DNA of 64,000 bases from Eustoma russellianum (GCA_036186865.1 AP025040.1:17521490-17585489), one strand, 5' to 3'. Shown: positions 10,766-22,746, counted from the first letter of the stretch. The notes: a model not told the origin generated them from the letters alone. Made by a program: numbers and translations.

Positions 10766-11149
10766 TAAATAATATTCCATCCATGTTATTTTGTGTGTCT
10801 ACATTTCGTTTTTGTATATCTTAAATTGTTAGTCAACATTATATAAACGGAAAAAAAAAAAAGAAATGTCATGGTTTTACTTGTTTATCCTTATCAAATA
10901 TACACTTCAAAAATAAATGTTGTTTCTAATGAGAAACTGAAGAGTACAAACATTACATAAGTATTCGTCACTCCTTTTTTTTTTTTGTAATTATATACGT
11001 TACTTTTTCTTAAACTGTGAGTGAGTTTTGACATGGACATGGGAGTACCTTTTCGACTGCAACAATTTTTCAAAAATGAATTAGTGTACGACATAAATGT
11101 TTTCATATAGAAATTTGTTTCATAATAACAACATGCAATAGTTGTTACA
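10766..11149. other. No gene recognised
   Basis: AT-rich intergenic sequence with homopolymer A and T runs (near 10850 and 10973). The minus-strand ORF at 10894-11106 has no recognisable similarity and lies across a poly-T run. Confidence 0.5.
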
Positions 11150-11367
11150 CTATGTTATCGGGTGAGATCAGAGGAGGTTGGAAAGGAGGCAAAATATGAG
11201 GCCTCCAATCACGTCACGTCACGTGTAAAAAAAATTGTCTTTTTTTTTAAAAAAAATTTGAATGTGGTGGGACCACTGACAATGTTTTTTACACGTGGCG
11301 GGACGTGATTGGAGGCCTCATATTTTGACTCCTTTCCAATCTCCTCAGATCTCACCCCCTATGTTAT
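11150..11367. mobile_element. MULE-type MITE (200 bp) with long terminal inverted repeats
   Basis: The body 11159-11358 begins CGGGTGAGATCAGAGGAGG and ends with the near-reverse complement. The arms are about 70 bp each and include AATATGAGGCCTCCAATCACG. The loop is A/T-rich. A perfect 9-bp duplication CTATGTTAT flanks it at 11150-11158 and 11359-11367. A 9-bp duplication with long inverted repeats points to the Mutator superfamily. No transposase is encoded. Confidence 0.85.
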
Positions 11368-11600
11368 AATACTAATGTGTTATAAGTGCAGTACAACAGA
11401 AATGCATTCAATTCAATAGCGGAAGGGCGTGGTCCCTAGTTGAGTTATTATCTTGCTTGAAATGGCAGGAGGGTGTACTGACCGCCCTATTAAATTCTCC
11501 CCTTAAAGTATAGCAAGGTAATAAAGTTATACGAAGACATTTGGATATGAAGAAAAGAGGGCGAGCTTTGGAGGAACTGGTAACAATGTTATACAAAGAC
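11368..11600. other. Intergenic, with a truncated SINE-head duplicate
   Basis: 11538-11597 repeats the sequence just left of the Au-SINE at 11623: ACATTTGGATATGAAGAAAA, then GGCGAGCTTTGGAGGAACTGG. It looks like a partial head copy or a local duplication. Nothing else is recognised. Confidence 0.5.
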
Positions 11601-11679
11601 ATTTGGATATGGAGAAAAAATGGCGAGCCTTGAAGCAACTGGTAAGGTTGTTGTTTTGTGATGTTAAATTCACAGGTTC
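11601..11679 (+). mobile_element. Au-SINE-like element, 5' half (split by element C)
   Basis: The head GGCGAGCCTTGAAGCAACTG at about 11622 is preceded by ATTTGGATATGGAGAAA (11601-11617), which recurs as ATTTGGACATGGAGAAA at 17434-17450. This half ends at GGTTC within the B box, where element C is inserted. The other half resumes at 17310. Joined, the B box would read GGTTCGAACTGCGG, as expected for a tRNA-derived promoter. Confidence 0.8.
11675..11679. repeat. Target-site duplication of element C (left copy)
   Basis: GGTTC here and at 17310-17314, exactly abutting both LTRs. Confidence 0.9.
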
Positions 11680-12173
11680 TATTATAGAAAGTGATGAATT
11701 GCAGAGGAAGAAGATGGCACAGTTCAGGAGAAGGTGGCATTAGTATAATGCTGTTCGTTGGATCAGGATAAGAAGTGAGGAGCCAGGATCATGAGTTGGT
11801 TAATTGGCAGTCAGCAAGATTCATTTCGGTATATGTCATGTGGATGCTAAGGATGGTACATGCAGAGAGGCTGCAGCAGAAGGAAGTGCTCAGAGGAAGG
11901 AAGAAGGAAGTTGTTGGCGGTAGATATTTTAAATGAGTGAAAAGACTGTTATGCTCTTTTATGTAAAATGTTAGATGAGAATAAGTAAGGGCAGTATGGT
12001 CATTTTTACATAGTTTTTCCTTCTTCCCCAACTGTATAAAGTCTTCGATGGTGCAGGCGGTTATTCCACTCGAAGCTTCAGGAATTCAATCTAGTTTTTG
12101 CTCCTTATGCTCTTCGTTTCATTATGTCTAGATATTTTTGTTTTTCTCTCATCACATTGTGATCAATTTGACA
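11680..12173 (+). repeat. 5' LTR of element C
   Basis: It starts TATTATAGAAAGTG and ends AATTTGACA, matching the copy at 16814-17309 along its length with scattered differences. A TATA-like box (CTGTATAAAGTC) lies near 12031-12042. Confidence 0.9.
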
Positions 12174-12185
12174 TGGTATCAGAGA
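12174..12185 (+). other. Primer binding site of element C
   Basis: TGGTATCAGAGA directly abuts the LTR end (TTTGACA), matching the initiator Met-tRNA complement. Confidence 0.9.
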
Positions 12186-12336
12186 GTTTGTATTGATCAC
12201 CTTGTGATATTTTGCTTGCTTGATTTGGTGCACTTCCTTGATCACTGTAGATCATGAGTGTGCATGATTTGTTCTTTGAGTCCTTGAAATTCTTGTACTG
12301 TTTGGTCAAGAAATTTGATATTGTAAGTGAATAGCT

Positions 12337-13500
12337 ATGGCTTCCACTTCCAACAGTCAAAGAGCTACTGGTTCACATACAACACAATCCGTTTTATCTA
12401 CATCCAAATGATAGTCCAGCGATTATAATTACACAACCTCCGTTGAATCCTCACAATTATCATTCATGGAGTAGGATATTTCAAATGACGTTGATAGTGA
12501 AGAATAAGATGGATTCATTGATGGATCCAATACAACAACCGATGGCGAATAATCCGCAGTATCAGGCATGGAGACAGGTGGAAACTCTATGGTCTATTCC
12601 TGGATTATGAATAGTGTAATGTCTTCTATTGCACAGAGTGTCATGTGGTATGATAGCGCATTTGAAGTTTGGAATGATTTAAAAGAAGGTATGGTAGTGT
12701 AGATGCCTTTAGACTTTTGGATCTCCTTGAGAATTTTTATGGAGTTAAATAGGAAGGGATTCTGTAAATGATTATTTTACCAAAGTAAAAGTGTTGTGGG
12801 AAGAAATGATGATATTGAGATCTATTCCAAGGTTTGTGTCATGGATGTAGGTGTGATGTGGGAGTCAAAATGCAGGAGTTTATTGAAATGAGTATGTGAT
12901 TAGATTTTTGAAAGACCTGAATGAGAAATTTGATCCTGTTAAGTCACAAGTCTTTGTGATGTCTCCTATGCCTAAGATTGATGTTGTGTTTGCAATGGCA
13001 CTGAAATATGAAAGGAAGCTGAATGGTTTAGGCAATCAAACAGTTTTAACAGTAGTCCAACTGCACTGTTGGCGTCAGAACTTGATAGTACTGGGATGGT
13101 TGCTAACGCTGGTATGATTGTTCAGCCAAATAGAGGTGGAAACAATGGTTATAAAAGAGGTAGCGGAAGATTCTTTCCTGATGACACGAAGAGGCCAGTC
13201 TGCACCATTGTGGTATGATTGGGCATGTAGAACAGAGGTGTTATCGAAAGCACGGGTATCCCCCGGGCTGTAAGCCAAGAAGTCAAGCAAACATGGCTGA
13301 AGTGACAGGAGAAGAGTGTGAGGTTTCTCAGAATGACAGAATTGGTGAGATATGTCAGCCTCCAATGCTCACACCAGACCAAACACATAGGCTTATGGCT
13401 ATGTTGAGTATGAATGATGGAGGGAGTGCTGGAAGTCAGAGAGCAGTGATGTCTCCTCTCTCTGGTAAGGATGAAGGTAAATGTTATTCTAATAATTTGT
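12337..13500 (+). pseudogene. gag: gag of element C (broken)
   Basis: The ATG at 12337 opens MASTSNSQRATG. After an early frameshift the conserved NPFYLHPNDSPAI..QPPLNPHNYHSW motif of copia-type gag follows (about 12388-12470), stopping at 12607. Later pieces read in other frames (12896-13117). A CCHC-like knuckle followed by CYRKHGYPPGCK is visible near 13200-13275, in two frames because of a frameshift. Element F keeps the same knuckle intact. Confidence 0.8.
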
Positions 13501-16500
13501 GTATAGATACCAGATTCAGGTGCCACGGATCATATAGTGTGTAATCCTAATTTGTTTCATTCTTATAAGCCAAGTCAGAATGTGTCCATCAAATTGCCAA
13601 ATAATTTCTCAGCCTCAGCCACTCTTATGGATCAGTCGTTTTGAATCCTTTCTTGACTATTCATAATGTCTTGTATGTTCCCTCATTTGCTTATAATCTT
13701 TTGTCTATTAGCAAGTTATTGTTTGTTCCTTCTTTGCTCATTCAGTTCTCTGGAAATTCATGTGTCATTCAAGATTCTGTGTACCTGAAGACGATTGGTT
13801 CAGCTAGGCAACTCAATGGCCTATACTACCTGCATGGGACCGTCTGAACAAGCATCTGTACCTTCTAGCTGTTTGTCTACTGTTTCTCATTCTTCACTGT
13901 TGTGGCATTATAGATTAGGCCATGCTTCATTACCTAGAATAAAAGAGATACAAAGCTTGATAAATCTGTACATATTCATGAGAATGTATCAGAATGTATT
14001 GTGTGTCCATTAGCCAAGATGAAAAGAAATCCATTTCCTATTTGTGAATCTTTTTCCAAATCTTCCTTTGATCTTTTGCATATTGATATCTGGGGTCCTC
14101 ATAAGTGCCCAACTGTCTATGGCTAACGCTATTTTCTCACCATTGTTGATGACTATACAAGATACACTTGGGTGTACTTGCTCAAACAAAAATCAGAAAC
14201 CAGAAATATCATTGAAAGTTTTTGTCCGTATGTATATAATCAGTTTGACAAAAACATAAAGTGTATCAGAAGTGATAATGGTCAGGAGTTTAAGATGGAC
14301 CATTTCTTCATGACTAAAGGAATTGTATACCAGACCACATGTGTCAACTCTCCACAGCAAAATAGGATGGTTGAACGCAAACACCAACATATTCTTAATA
14401 CAGCTAGAGCCCTCAGATTTTAGTCAAATATTCACATCTGCTATTGGGGTTTTTGTATCCAGTATGCAGTGTATATCATTAATATTCTACCTACACCATT
14501 ACTACGCCAGTATACACCTCATGAATGCCTATTTGATTCAAAGCCACTGTATAGAGATCTCAAGGTCTTTGGATGTATGGCTTATGCCAGTAACACATCT
14601 CCACACAAAACAAAATTTGAGTCTAGAGCCATCATTTGTGTTTTTCTTGGAATACCTTATCATACAAAAGGGTATTTACTTTTGAGTCATGATACAAAGA
14701 AAGTGTTTGTGTCTAAAGATGTTCAGTTTCATGAACTTCTCTTTCCTTTTGCATATGACTCCCTAACTAGCAATTCTCCAAATGCTAGCTCTCATGATCC
14801 CTATTCAGCTGCCAAACTTCCTTCTTCTTCTCATACACTTGAGCCTTTAGACACAACGTCAGACAATGCACCTTATGTACCAAACCATTCCTCTCCCGTT
14901 ACTCTCACTCCTCAAGAGTCCTCTAAAAGTTCTAATGCTGCCTCAGATCATTCCAGTGACACTGACAATTTGAATGGTACTGACACCATTGTTTCTTCCC
15001 ATGGCACTCAACCATGTACTGGGATAGAAATTCATCTTCCATTGTCTCAGTCTGGCCTCAATAATCATCAAAGATTAACCAGAGTTAAACATCCTCCCAG
15101 CTATCTGCAAGATTACTATTGTAATCTCTTGTCTTCCTCAGCTGATGTCTCCAAGCTATCTCAACAAAAACACAGTGTCCCGTATCCTATTGAGGATTAT
15201 TTTATTTTTGATTCTCTCACACCTAAATTTAGATCCTATGCTCTTAATATTAGTGTGTTACAGGAGCCTACATCATATCAAGAGGCAGCCAAATCTGCTC
15301 ACTGACTGAAGGCAATGGAGTTAGAGTTGGCTGATCTTGAAGCCACCAACACTTGGTCTTTGGTCACTTGACCTTCTGGTAAGAAACCCATTGGATGTAG
15401 GTGGGTTTATAAGATTAGATACAAGCCTAAAGGATGTTTGGAAAGGTATAAAGCCAGGCTTGTGGCAAAGGGATTTACATAGTAATTAGGAGTTGATTAC
15501 ACAGATACCTTTCCCTAGTTGCCAAATTGACCACTGTTAGGCTGCTTTTGGTAGTTTCAGCACAGAAGCAGTGGTATGTGCATCAGTTAGATGTAAACAA
15601 TGCCTTTTTACATGGTGACCTAAGCCAAGATATTTACATGACGTTACCAGAAGGAGTCAGTGCCTCTGGAACTGAGGTTGTATGCGAACTTCATAAATCA
15701 CTTTATGGACTCAAGCAAGTAAGAAGAAAATGGAACCTGAAGCTAACTAAGTTCCTTACTGGACAGGGATACACTCAGTCAAGGAATGATTACACAATGT
15801 TTGTAAAACAACCAGAAAGCTCCTTCTTGGTTATTTTAGTGTATGGTGATGATATAATTGTTGCTGGTGACTCAATGTCACAGATTGCTACCCTTAAGGA
15901 TTCTCTACATCAAGCTTTTAAGATCAAAGACCTAGGCCCTTTGAAATACTTTCTTGGTATAGAGGTGGCTCGGTCACAAGGAGGGTTGTGATATCACAGA
16001 GAAAAAATACGCCTTGGAGTTGGTAGAACAGGCAGGCTTTTTAGGTGCAAAACCTGCAAGTAGTCCAATGGAGCAAAATATAAAGCCGGCTCATGGTGAT
16101 TCAGAGTTTATAGAAGAAGTGTCTAGTTATAGAAGACTCATAGAGAAGCTAATATACCTCACAATAACTAGGCCAGATATTTCTTTTGCAGTGCAGCAGT
16201 TGAGTCAGTTTCTTGATGCCCCTACATAATTACATCTTAAAACAGCACACATGTTGTTAAGATACTTGAAGAAAACGGCAGGCCAAGGCCTGTTTTATCC
16301 TAGTTGTGGGGAGTTGGAGTTGAAGGGATTTGTAGACTCAGATTGGGCAGGGTGTGTTGAGACAAGGAAATCTGTTACAGGTTACTGTGTTTTCTTGGGT
16401 AAGTCATTGATTTCCTTGAAGACCAAGAAACAAATTACCGTGTCTAAGTCTTCTTTTGAAGCGAGAGTACAGAGCCTTGGCAATGGCAACGTGTGAGGTG

Positions 16501-16850
16501 CAATGGTTAGTGTATTTGTTGCAGGACCTTAACATCAGACAACTTCAGCCAGCTAGATTATTTTGTGATAACAAAAGTGCTATATATATAGTTGAGAATC
16601 TGGTATTTCACGAGAGAACAAAACATATTGAGATTGATTGTCACATTGTGAGCGAGAAATATCAACAAGGAGTCATTCATCTCATGCATGTCAAATCAGA
16701 ATACCAATTAGCGAATGTTTTCACTAAAGCTTTGGACTCAGTAACACTGCGAAACCTGACTGCTGCTATGGGTGTTTGTAATGTGTTCAGCAAGTCAGGT
16801 TTGAGGGGGGGAGTATTACAGAAAGTGATGAATTGCAGGAGGAAGAAGAT
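13500..16850 (+). pseudogene. pol: pol of element C: protease, integrase, RT, RNase H (broken)
   Basis: The protease motif DSGATDHIV lies near 13514. The pre-integrase region (WHYRLGHASLPRI) lies near 13900. The integrase core is at about 14050-14420 (IRSDNGQEF, MVERKHQH), with its C-terminal part and linker at 14469-15305. RT is at 15527-16229 and has LVYGDDIIVAG where copia elements normally show YVDD. RNase H is at 16251-16850, with FVDSDWAG, FCDNKSAIY and ERTKHIEIDCHIV. At least six frameshifts or stops interrupt it, including TGA at 15302, TAG near 15481 and TAA near 16227. Confidence 0.88.
16803..16813 (+). other. Polypurine tract of element C
   Basis: A GAGGGGGGGAG purine run immediately precedes the 3' LTR start TATTACAG. 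Its position confirms that the LTR begins with TA. Confidence 0.85.
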
Positions 16851-17309
16851 GGCACAGTTCAGAAGAAGGTGGCATTAGTGCAATGCTGTTCGTTGGATCA
16901 TTCTAAGAAGTGAGAGCCGGAATCATGAGTTGGTTAATTGGCAGTTAGCAAGATTCATTTTGGTATATGTCACGTGGATGCTGAGGATGGTGCAGCAGAG
17001 AGGTTGCAGCAGAAGGAAGTGATCAGAGGAAGGAGAAGAAAGAAGTTGTTGGCGGTATATATTTTAAATGGGTGAAAAGACTATTATGCCCTTTTATGTA
17101 AAACGTTAGATGAGAATAAGTGAGGGTAGGATGGTCATTTTTACATAGTTTTTCCTTCTTCTTCAACTGTATTAAGTCTTTGATGATGTAGGCGGTTATT
17201 CCATTCGAAGCTTCAAGAATTCAATCTAGTTTGTGCTCCTTATGCTCTTCGTTCCATTATGTCTAAATATTTTTGTTTTTCTCTCATCATCATTGTGATC
17301 AATTTGACA
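16814..17309 (+). repeat. 3' LTR of element C
   Basis: Matches 11680-12173 and ends AATTTGACA, followed by the GGTTC duplication. Confidence 0.9.
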
Positions 17310-17450
17310 GGTTCGAACTGCGGAAATAGCTTCTTGTACAAAGTGTAGGATAAATCTGCGTACATCAGATCGTGAAGCGATCCAAACGCTCTCTGTACAA
17401 ACGCAGGAGCCTAGTGCATCGAAAACACCATTTATTTGGACATGGAGAAA
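17310..17450 (+). mobile_element. Au-SINE-like element, 3' half (split by element C)
   Basis: It begins with the duplicated GGTTC and continues GAACTGCGGAAATAGCTTCT, then CTGCGTACATCAGATCG and CAGGAGCCTAGTGCAT. It ends before ATTTGGACATGGAGAAA (17434-17450), the 17-bp duplication with one change from 11601-11617. Confidence 0.8.
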
Positions 17451-17650
17451 AGTTAACAACTATATCAACTCAGCTTACTACATCTGGGTAACTACTTGAA
17501 TAGAAAACAGTGACAAGTCTAAGTAGTGGAATAAGAGTTGATTATAAGAATGTGACACATAATGTTCAATTATATTGTTTTTTTTACTCGAAAACAGAAC
17601 TCCCTCGGTATACATTACTTTTCAATTCAAACTGCGAAAGAAGTTTTCTT

Positions 17651-18502
17651 CGTTGGATTTAATTTAATAAACACCTGAATAGGACCGTTTTATCGAATCA
17701 ATGGACAAAGTAACAAGATGCGGAAAATATAACTTACTCCATTGCTGTTGTTAATCTGAACACGTACACTGCAACTGCTCTGGCTGATGAAGAATCTGGC
17801 GTGATCCAAGGATTCACGACCTCCCATCAATTGCTGATACACCCCTTGAACGGAATCAACAATTCACTGCTTTACCCGATGGAGAGGCTAGGCAGTGTGA
17901 GCTTTATAGAACAAGGTTGGCACATCCTACCTCTTTTCCCTCTCTATGGCCGAATTCTTGATGGTTTTTTGAGGAGGTGAATGCCTCTTCCTTTATATAG
18001 AGGGAGAAAGGAGGAATCCTGATGGGCATATTCCTTAATGGATAAATTTTCTTTTATCCCAGATGCCTGGAATATACTTGATGCTATATTCAAGTTATCT
18101 CTATCCATTATCAAATATTATCTAATATTTAATAATAAATATCATTAAATATTATTTAATATTTAATTATTGTACCAACAATTATCTACTAGCCACACGT
18201 GGGTTGTCGCCTCTCGGGGACCAGATGTCGTAACTTTATGGTCGTTGCACTTTGAGCCCATCCATCGCGGTCTCTGACCATATGACTGTCTACATATTCG
18301 GGGTTTCCATTTAGACCACACTATACATCCACGAGTATACCCGATGATCACTTAAAGTGTGGATTTTTTACGTAACAATTAATATTATTACGTGACATAT
18401 GTGACATATAATATTATCATACATAACGTCCACCTTATGATTAATTCATATAAACTTTATCAACGTGTTGCGCATCACACGTATCTCGAATTAATCCCAA
18501 AA
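17651..18502 (-). repeat. 3' LTR of element D
   Basis: 852 bp. On the plus strand it runs CGTTGGATTTAATTT to AATCCCAAAA. Both terminal dinucleotide regions carry a substitution relative to the intact TGTTGG/CCAACA of the other LTR. A minus-strand TATA box (CTATATAAAGG) lies near 17990-18001. The 62-aa ORF in both LTRs is only LTR duplication. Confidence 0.88.
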
Positions 18503-18515
18503 ATCTCCCACTTGG
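18503..18515 (-). other. Polypurine tract of element D
   Basis: The minus strand reads CCAAGTGGGAGAT directly before the 3' LTR. A second similar tract (CCTAGTGGGAG) lies at about 18927-18938, next to the end of RNase H. Confidence 0.8.
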
Positions 18516-18930
18516 ACTATGTATGTATCTTAAAGATTATATGTCACTCCTTTTGAGCTCATATACCGTATGTCCTTTAGTGTGTCTTTCTTTATCCGGT
18601 TCATCAGCAAACGTTAGCAAATGACTTAAGCCGCACGCCGCCATATTGAATTAGTGACTTGTCCTTCTTAAATCATGATGCCAACATTCTACTAAATGAG
18701 ATGGATACTGAAATGGATATGTAGTGTGGAATTAATATGCTAGATGATCGTACATATTTAATTCCAACTTGGCCCTACTTTAGCGAGATCAATAGAATTC
18801 AGAATGTATGCCGTAACTGCTTAATGTACATTACTTCTGCAGAAAAACTTTAATAAAACCGAAATATACATTATACTGCTTGTCTGAAATAAACAACTTT
18901 ATTGAACACAAGAAAAACCTCACAAACTCC
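18516..18930 (-). other. 3' untranslated internal region of element D
   Basis: 415 bp between the end of pol and the terminal polypurine tract. No ORF of note. It forms part of the genomic RNA of the element. Confidence 0.6.
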
Positions 18931-18932
18931 CA

Positions 18933-21900
18933 CTAGGATAAAACATCCTCAACTGGACTAAGGCCCATACGGCTAACATGCTTGTGAAACACTACCGGTT
19001 CCACGGCCTTAGTCAAAAGGTCGGCCACCGTGAAGTCTGTACTGATATGCTCAATACTGATCAGACCACTCTGAATTCTTCCTTTAACAGCCACATTCTT
19101 CATCTCTATATATTTCTCTTTAGATGAACTCCAGTTGTTATTTGAATATAGCACCGCAATATTATTGTCACAGTAAATCCTCATTGGAGACGTGATAGTC
19201 TCCAATACCCATAGTCCTGTGACAAAATTGCGAGGCCATATCACCTGATTGGATGCGTGGAAGTAAGCTACGAATTCCGCCTCCATAGTGGAGAACGCCA
19301 ATATGGTCTGTTTCGTGCTTTTCCATGAGATCGCACCTCCGGCTAGGATAAACACATAGCCTGATGTTGATTTCATGCTATCATAGCATCCAGAAAATCG
19401 GAATCTGTATATCTAGTGATCTCTAACTTATCAGATCTCCGATACGTCAGTACGTGTTGTTTCGTTTCTTGTAAATATTTCATCACCCTCTTTGCTGCGG
19501 TCCAGTGATCCTTACCCGGATCAGAGAGGTATCTGCCTAACATTGCTGTAATGAATGCCAAGTCTGGTCGTGTACATACTTGGGCATACATTATACTCCC
19601 TACTACCGAAGCATAGGGAGTATTCTTCATCTCTGAATGTTCAAACTCTGTTTGGGGACATTGTTTCAGGCTAAATTTGTCTCCTCTTTCCACAGGGGTA
19701 TTAAGTGGTTTACACTTATCCATGCTATACTTATGCGTGTTGTGAGAGACCTAAGATACCATGGGTACGATTCCTCCGTATCTCAAGTCCCAACACATAT
19801 GAGGCTTCACCAAGGTCTTTCATCTCGAAATGCTTTCTCAGAAAGGCTTTGGTGTCGCTCAACATGTTTACATCGTTTGTTGCAAGTAGTATATCATCTA
19901 CGTACAAGATCACGAATATGAACTTGCTCCCACTGAACTTGTGATACACGCATTCATCAATTTGGTTTGCCTCAAAACCGAATGAGGCAACCACTTTGGC
20001 GAATTTAAAGTACCACTGTCGAGACGCTTGCTTAATCCCATAGATGGATTTCTTTAGTCGACAAACCATGCCTTTTGGATCTCCCACCTCGAATTGAGGC
20101 GGTTGAACCATGTAAATGGTCTCGTCGAGTTCTCCATTTAAAAACGCAGTCTTAACATCCATCTGATGTAGCTCAAGATCTAAGTGTGCCACTAAAGCCA
20201 TGATTATCCAGAAGGAATCCTTCGTGGATACTGGAGAGAAGGTTTCCATATAGTCTATGCCCTCCTTTTGGGTAAACCCTTTAGCAATAAGTCAAGCTTT
20301 ATATCGTTCTACGTTGCCTTTTGAATCCCGTTTGGTTTTAAATATCCATTTGCAACCAACGGGTTTCGAACCTTTAGGCAACGAGACGACATCCCATACC
20401 TTGTTGTCGTGCATAGACTTTATTTCTTCTTCCATATCCTTTATCCATTTTTCTGAATTTCGACATTGCAATGCTTGTTGGACGTTTTCGGGGTCATCGT
20501 CCAACATACCAATATCGAATTCGTGTTCTTGGAGATACACCACATAATCGCTAGGTATGGGATTTCTCGTGGATCTCCTTAGGGGCACTTGTTCTTGGGA
20601 TACTGTAGGTTCCTGAACCGCATCAGTTGGCAATTCATCGGGTTCTTCAGTAACTTCCTCAGGAACATGAACTTGTTCTTGTGGAGCGTCATTACTGGGA
20701 TGAGGTACCTCAGGTGCGGGTATCGTTGATGCTATCTCCCCAAAAGATAGTTCGATTCATATTTCTGTCGCATCTGAGTGTGCCTCGTCTAACTCGATGA
20801 TCTGCTGATACAAATCATTCCCCCCGGAACCAAAGTATCCTCAAAGAACTTTACCCAATTTGTCTCGAAAAACACTTTACTTGTGGGATCGTAGAATTTA
20901 TACCCTCGTGACCTTTCCGAGTAACCAACGAAATAACAACTAACTGTTTTGGTGTCTAGCTTTCTTTCATTTGGTCTGTAAGGCTTCGCCTCTGCTGCAC
21001 AGTCCCAAACCTTTATGTGGTTAAGGCCAGGCTTACGCTTAGTCCATAACTCATAAGGGGTCCTTATCGTTGCTTTAGTTGGTACTCGGTTGAGGATATA
21101 AGTTGCGGCTTTAAGCGCTTCTCCCCAGAGGAATAATGGTAGCGTAGTTTGACTCATCATACTACGCACCATATCCATAAGTGTACGGTTTCGTCTTTCA
21201 GCTACACCATTCATGTTTGGTGACCCAGGCATGGTGTACTGAGGGACGATTCCGTTTTCCTCTAGGTATTTCGCAAATGGTTTTGGACACTGTTCTCCTG
21301 ATCCATCATATCGACCGTAGTATTCACCCCCACAGTCCGATCTGACGACTTTAATCCTTTTGTTGAGTTGTAACTCAACTTCAGCTTTAAAGGATTTGAA
21401 CATGTCTATTGCTTGCGCTTTTTTCCTTAATCAAGAATATGTAGCCATATCGTGAATAGTCGTCAATAAAGGTGATAAAATAGGAGCGGCTATTTCGAGT
21501 AACCGGATGAAATGGGCCACTAATATCGGTATGAATCAACTCTAATGGACTATTTGCACAATTTGCTTCATATCTTCGGACTTTAGTTTGTTTTCCTTTA
21601 GCACAAAATACACACGACTCTAGGTCGGTTAAGTCTAAAGGATTGAGAATTTCTGTTTTGACAAGACGTTCTATTTTGGTTTTGGACACGTGTCCTAAAC
21701 GTCGATGCCAAAGTGATCCTGAATTCTCATGAGTTAATTTTGCTTTAACGTTTCGCGTTACAACATGCAAGGTTTCCTGATTTGAAGCGACATTTATTGA
21801 ATAAAGTTTATCAATTTCGGACAAGCATGATAAAGTTGGAAATTTCTATTTCCAAAATAACCGTAATATCCACTTTTATCCAATCGATAAAACGAAATAA

Positions 21901-22243
21901 GATTTCGTTTAAACAATGGTACTACAAAAGTGTCATGCAAATATAGATAGAAACCGGATGTCAACAGAAATCTGAAATGCCCAATGGCTTCAACCTTTAT
22001 GCCGCTGCCATTTCTCCAATAGACGTATCTTTCATCGTCTCTTGGTTTTCTATGGCTTAGACAACCTTGCATAGTCACAGATAGGTGAGTCGTGGCTCCC
22101 GTATCGACCCACCAAGTGGCTATATCCAAAACAAAATTAACTTCAGAACAAACTAAGAATGTACCCTTTTTCTTGAGACAAGATATATAACCGGTATAAT
22201 TCTTCCTTAAACGTCCTTCCTTATCGCAAAAGAAACAAGTCAT
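18933..22243 (-). pseudogene. pol: pol of element D: zinc knuckle remnant, protease, integrase, RT, RNase H (broken)
   Basis: Pieces in minus-strand order. 22243-21794 has a knuckle whose His and last Cys are replaced (CFFCDKEGRLRKNYTGY), then protease WWVDTGATTH. 21824-21387 holds pre-integrase HRRLGHVSKTK and the first catalytic Asp (IHTDISGPF). 21403-20789 has VRSDCGGEYY and GVAERRNRTL. 20633-20292 is the linker and RT start. 20249-19731 is RT with ILYVDDILLATN. 19723-19373 is the RT C-terminus. 19376-18933 is RNase H (MEAEFVAY, IYCDNNIAV, VADLLTKAV). Adjacent pieces change frame or carry stops, so no functional polyprotein is encoded. Confidence 0.9.
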
Positions 22244-22746
22244 CTTTTGGGTGTGTCGGTAGTAGGCACCCCCTTTTCCTTTTGACTTGCCTTTTGCACA
22301 GTAACCTTTTCCGTAGCTTTGCGTTTCTTACCACCGAACTTGGTGGCGACAGCATTCATGATTTCATGCCCTCTTATGCTGCCGTTTCCATGGTACTGCT
22401 TCGAGCATAGTTTCTTTAAGAGATTGCCTGCCTCGCCTTTCTCATTCTTTACATATCTTTGTTCGAGATCAACTAAAAATTCTTTAGCCGTCGTGGACTC
22501 AGAAACGTGTCCCCTGAAGCATTTGGGGATAGTCTTTTGCATGATCATAAGACACATGCGATTTGATCGTAGCCAGCGTGCCATGTGAGATTTTTCCTCA
22601 CTGGTACTTTCGTCTGTTAGCACAGCTGGACGATCTATCTGTAACGCATTGTCTAGATCAGCGATCCCCAGAAAGATCTCAAATCGACCTTTCCATTGCT
22701 TATAGTTTGAACCGTTCATTGTAGAAATATCCTTAATGTTAGACAT
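22240..22746 (-). pseudogene. gag: gag of element D
   Basis: The ATG at 22746 (MSNIKDISTMNGSNYKQWK) follows the long leader and is preferred over upstream in-frame codons because it starts the familiar gag motif. Residues around LNALQ..IDRP and TAKEFLVDLEQRYVKNEKGE resemble UBN2-type copia gag. The frame ends at 22240 with TGA overlapping the next frame's ATG, which is a decay frameshift before the zinc knuckle rather than a designed junction. Confidence 0.8.

Larger units (their letters stand above)
11680..17309 (+). mobile_element. Element C: copia retrotransposon with non-canonical TA...CA termini
   Basis: Order: 5' LTR (494 bp), primer site, gag, protease, integrase, RT, RNase H, polypurine tract, 3' LTR (496 bp). 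It is bounded by GGTTC duplications. Both LTRs begin TATTA(T/C)AGAAAGTGATG and end TTTGACA. All domains are recognisable but broken by frameshifts and stops, so it is non-autonomous now. Element F is a relative. The gag type (NPFYLHPNDSP) matches the copia-type gag family PF14244. I do not assign a named lineage. Confidence 0.9.

Noticed and set aside
18163..18351. 62-aa ORF conserved at 18163-18351 and 25535-25723
   Set aside because: Conserved only because the two LTRs of element D are copies of one another. No start context or known domain.
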